Positions 62,939 to 64,000 of a DNA stretch of 64,000 nucleotides are shown here, piece after piece. The stretch is from Strongylocentrotus purpuratus (lineage: Eukaryota > Echinodermata > Echinoidea > Camarodonta > Strongylocentrotidae): NCBI RefSeq assembly GCF_000002235.5, contig NW_022145597.1, forward strand, positions 1,209,501 through 1,273,500. Direction: 5' to 3'. Within the stretch, counting starts at the first letter, position 1, and each line of letters starts with the position of its first letter. The notes below the pieces were generated by a model. That model ran no database searches and was not told where the DNA came from. It saw only the letters and a list, made by a program, of their open reading frames with translations. The translations under genes and the position numbers were made by a program.

Positions 62939-63377
62939 CGAGAGAAAGAGAGAGAGAGAAGAGAAAATGATGGAGTAACAGAATTTGAGGTGGATGTACA
63001 ATACTTGATGCATTTTGCATTATAACATTTCGGAGGAATTTAATCAACACGATGATGGCGACGACGATATTAGGGACTTTTAGATTTGCACGACGAGAAC
63101 GTGACTGCACAAGTCATGTGACATCCTTTTAATGAACTCAGTACCTTAAAATGACGTCACATTGCCTTAAAATGATGTCACACGTAGCAGTCCACGTTCT
63201 CGTCGTGCAAATCTAAAATTCCCTGTTGACGATGTTGGTGACGAAATGGTTGATGACGTCATGACCTACCTGATTCACCTGGCAGGCCTTGGTTCCCCTT
63301 GTCTCCTTTAACCCCTATATCCCCATCCTGTCCGAACACGCCATCTACGCCGGATTCTCCTGGATCCCCTTTCTCTC
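53134..63377 (-). CDS. Ectodysplasin-like collagen/TNF ligand, 3' seven coding exons (5' end outside window)
   Basis: Exons in transcript order: 63270-63377, 62327-62470, 61598-61632, 60173-60254, 58191-58306, 54607-54707 and 53134-53269 (stop at 53,134). All phases agree and 239 residues are covered. The first two exons (108 and 144 bp, both phase 1) give 28 uninterrupted Gly-X-Y triplets. A short linker ([12 protein letters not shown]) leads to a TNF homology domain: [39 protein letters not shown] and STYFGFIKL at the very C-terminus. The two cysteines (LKC and GSC) sit where ectodysplasin has its single disulfide. Collagen repeat plus C-terminal TNF domain in a type II membrane protein is the ectodysplasin (EDA) plan. 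The family's transmembrane segment and furin site should lie in upstream exons beyond 64,000. Vertebrate EDA signals through EDAR/XEDAR to NF-kB; the role here is unknown. Confidence 0.88.
53285..53375. repeat. (GA)n microsatellite and G run in the last ectodysplasin-like intron
   Basis: About 60 bp of pure GA followed by (GGA)n and a G run, only about 20 bp upstream (in transcript sense) of the last exon's acceptor. The reverse strand is thus a CT-rich polypyrimidine stretch and may serve as an extended splice-acceptor tract. Confidence 0.85.
53647..54104. mobile_element. Large foldback element, 'CACTGCCGCTCATAAAGGTGGA' type ends
   Basis: A 458 bp inverted repeat. The left arm includes cactgccgctcataaaggtg, aataatagatctagataata and aaattgccaatgtatgtttt; the right arm has their inverted counterparts ending ccacctttatgagcgacagt. 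Arms are about 165 bp. The loop (53,815-53,935) resembles the SINE body at 19,160-19,280 (gtgccctttt.g, cctcatta, gtcccctattt). Confidence 0.75.
54345..54595 (-). mobile_element. tRNA-derived SINE, diverged copy
   Basis: Same structure as the SINE at 30,693-30,941 (gcaccatctccactccttgg, ggcaatggtagattaatgca, acgttagtgccgtatcggca, cgacacctctaca), with many substitutions and a damaged B-box region. It lies in the last intron of the ectodysplasin-like gene. Confidence 0.6.
54740..55070. mobile_element. 'CACTGGCGTACTG' element fragment with G, C and A runs
   Basis: Begins cactggcgtactggggg, passes through a G run, gggggcgccagcc, a C run and an A run, then reads ttgaaccatgacttattttc. It belongs with the left ends at 50,800 and 1,200. 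The right end is not identified. Confidence 0.5.
55071..55490. mobile_element. Foldback element with poly-C/poly-G termini, copy 1
   Basis: About 420 bp: ccccggccc(C)n-actcagtg at the left and gagt-(G)n-cgggg at the right, so the inverted termini are homopolymers plus ACTC. The body (ttagggtacgcatatgct, aaagcaccccctatctgag, ctcgggccggact, aaagtaccctttaccgga) is shared with 59,748-60,150 at high identity. Confidence 0.75.
55535..56900. repeat. Tandem array with 'cttccgcgcttcgcgcgggagg' unit, ectodysplasin-like intron
   Basis: Units of roughly 100-170 bp repeat about 8-9 times: caagcttccgcgcttcgcgc, (G)n, actgaattcagacaaggatt, aagagtcgagaacggtacaa, tgaatcgtcttctttctcta, ataatttaatgaaac. Within each unit the gcgcttcgcgcggg part is nearly palindromic. 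A TTAA-flanked MITE (55,611-55,985) interrupts the first unit. Confidence 0.8.
55611..55985. mobile_element. TTAA-flanked MITE 'AGGTAAAGACCAGTA', complete copy
   Basis: A 375 bp element between TTAA sites at 55,611-55,614 and 55,982-55,985. Termini aggtaaagaccagta and tactggtctttacct are perfect inverted repeats. Partial relatives lie at 36,040-36,260, 43,175-43,310 and 45,100-45,300. TTAA targeting suggests mobilisation by a piggyBac-type transposase elsewhere. Confidence 0.8.
57190..57703. mobile_element. Composite of G/C-rich repeat fragments ending 'cattacgccactg'
   Basis: A ~110 bp unit is doubled at 57,235-57,415 (catgaagtgccggtggacat, ggaagtgcctgaaaatgcgt, aaattgcaaa.t.cttactct). Then come the end ggatccgccactgatgc (57,521-57,538) of the CAGTGGCGGATCC family and the end ttttgctcattacgccactg (57,684-57,703) of the CACTGGCGTA family. 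Two different element ends are thus nested together. Confidence 0.55.
58786..59495. mobile_element. Foldback MITE 'AAGGGCAAGTCCACTCCA', relative of 48,425-48,972
   Basis: About 710 bp with ends aagggcaagtccactcca and gagtgtacttgccctt and long inward arms (aagaaagttatgatttttt against aaaattcataactttcc). TTAA is present on the right (59,492-59,495) and degraded on the left. It lies in an ectodysplasin-like intron. Confidence 0.7.
59515..59735. repeat. Hairpin repeat, arms about 85 bp
   Basis: The sequence from gcatgacaaagaaagagggc through caacaattgctgtgatagac is repeated inverted as gtctaccacagcaattgttg through ctctttctttgtccgtcatg. The loop is about 50 bp. Directly adjacent to the poly-C/poly-G element copy 2. 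Confidence 0.75.
59748..60150. mobile_element. Foldback element with poly-C/poly-G termini, copy 2
   Basis: Left terminus cccg(C)n-actcagtgttattt and right terminus aacctgagtg-(G)n-ccggggg; here the inverted terminal part includes CACTCAG/CTGAGTG. The body is nearly the same as copy 1. It ends 22 bp from the donor of the 60,173-60,254 exon. Confidence 0.75.
60791..60890. mobile_element. Short hairpin MITE 'GGGGGGTGATTCACTAAC'
   Basis: A 100 bp inverted repeat: (G)n-tgattcactaacagcta on the left and agttagtgaatcaacccccc-type sequence on the right, with aacgatatcgtt near the centre. Located in the ectodysplasin-like intron between the linker exon and the first TNF-domain exon. Confidence 0.65.
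61303..61575. mobile_element. Foldback MITE 'GGGGTGTTT..GGCTAAG'
   Basis: Left ggggtgtttaaaaaaggcta, agttggacatgaactatggc; right inverted gccatagttcaaatccaact and cttagcttttgtgaaacacc. About 270 bp. The right end resembles the termini of 520-833, so both may belong to one superfamily. Confidence 0.7.
62040..62290. repeat. (AAAT)n-type low-complexity stretch in ectodysplasin-like intron
   Basis: Degenerate aataaataaa and taagtaaacaaat units over about 250 bp, immediately downstream (transcript sense) of the second collagen exon. Reverse-strand open frames here are low-complexity artefacts. Confidence 0.75.
62865..62965. repeat. (GA)n/(GT)n microsatellite
   Basis: A compound run of agagag, gagcgagcgag, gtgtgtgt and agagag in the intron between the two collagen exons. 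Confidence 0.9.
63072..63224. mobile_element. Short MITE 'AGGGACTTTTAGATTTGCACGACG'
   Basis: A 153 bp inverted repeat with arms of about 37 bp (agggacttttagatttgcac, gacgagaacgtgactgc against gcagtccacgttctcgtc, gtgcaaatctaaaattccct). The centre contains tgacgtca-like motifs. Lies between the two collagen exons. Confidence 0.75.
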
Positions 63378-63445
63378 CTGTAACCAAAGAGAGCAACATG
63401 ATCAGGTCTACATTCTCTCTTTTCACTGTAAAGAGGACAACTCCA

Positions 63446-63603
63446 GGGCCCCGTCTAACAAAGAGCTGCAATTGATCCGAATCAATCGCAAGCCCTCCAA
63501 GCAATCACAACTTACAGTCACCTACCTCTTATGTACATAGTTGCTTTTGAAATCAATCGCAAAAAAGTTGCGATTAATCGCAACTGTTTATAAGACTGGG
63601 CCC
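63446..63603. mobile_element. Short foldback 'GGGCCCCGTCTAACAAAGAG'
   Basis: Ends gggccccgtctaacaaagag and taagactgggccc with inner inverted blocks gcaattgatccgaatcaatcgcaa and ttgcgattaatcgcaact-type sequence. About 158 bp, in the intron upstream of the first visible collagen exon. Confidence 0.6.
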
Positions 63604-64000
63604 ATTTTCATAAGAACAAGAAGCTCATCGTTAGCTGACGTCCCATTGAAACGCATTTTTATTTCCACACACGTGTTTCAACGAGATGTCGACGAGCTGT
63701 ACTTATGACGGTTTCGTAACATGATGTCCTTATGATTACTGATATTGCCTGGATATACCTAGAATGCATGAAAATGATACTATAGACCGGTGTATACCAT
63801 CCAATATACAACATGTTACCGTCAATGGAACATGCACTCGAAAATTAAAATAGTAGATGTAGAATCTTTAAATCTTGGACACAGCCTTTATCATGTTGAA
63901 TTCTATTAACTGAGATACACCTTATTGAAATCGCAGTCACTTCTTTAGTTTTAGATTGAAAATTAAATAATCTTAGCCTCTAAAATCAACGACAACATCC
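63604..64000. other. Ectodysplasin-like intron continuing to the window edge
   Basis: No collagen triplets, transmembrane segment or other exon is recognised here on the minus strand. The upstream exons of the ectodysplasin-like gene are expected beyond 64,000. Confidence 0.5.

Overview
The window is eukaryotic genomic DNA. It is AT-rich with multi-exon genes, GT/AG introns, and very many homopolymer and trinucleotide runs, foldback elements and tRNA-derived SINEs. An ectodysplasin-type collagen/TNF ligand, AUNIP-like and cholinesterase-like genes and Ty3-type retroelements together suggest an invertebrate deuterostome. The repeat texture looks like an echinoderm, most likely a sea urchin. 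That placement is inference; no marker gene was searched.

Layout. 1-6,400: microsatellites, a foldback element, a GC-rich repeat, a decayed minus-strand Ty3-type retrotransposon (about 5,700-2,200) and a LINE tail fragment. 6,957-24,363 (+): a nine-coding-exon carboxylesterase/cholinesterase-family gene (esterase A). Its 11 kb first intron holds an older repeat that was later split by a young Ty3-type LTR retrotransposon with 1.83 kb LTRs. 24,364-27,233: intergenic repeats and MITEs. 27,234-38,986 (+): esterase B, a tandem paralogue with the same nine-exon plan. Its introns carry a 30 bp minisatellite (interrupted by a SINE), a foldback element containing a degenerate 'aagtgcccc' array, and several MITEs whose empty sites can be read in esterase A. 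39,000-43,600: repeats and a LINE tail. 43,638-48,125 (+): a three-coding-exon gene resembling AUNIP (aurora kinase A and ninein interacting protein), with an N-terminal CxVWL motif, a PIP box and a C-terminal FTxxSQG motif amplified to 13 copies. 48,400-53,100: MITEs and microsatellites. 53,134-63,377 (-): the 3' seven coding exons of an ectodysplasin-like gene (28 Gly-X-Y triplets followed by a complete TNF homology domain); its 5' end lies beyond the window.

The genes do not form an operon or an obvious functional cluster. The two esterases are a local duplication, both apparently intact and secreted, with Ser/Glu/His triads. All three host gene models rest on phase-matched splice sites worked out by hand. 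Because the esterases are paralogues in one read, intron insertions and the birth of the minisatellite can be dated against the duplication without any other genome.
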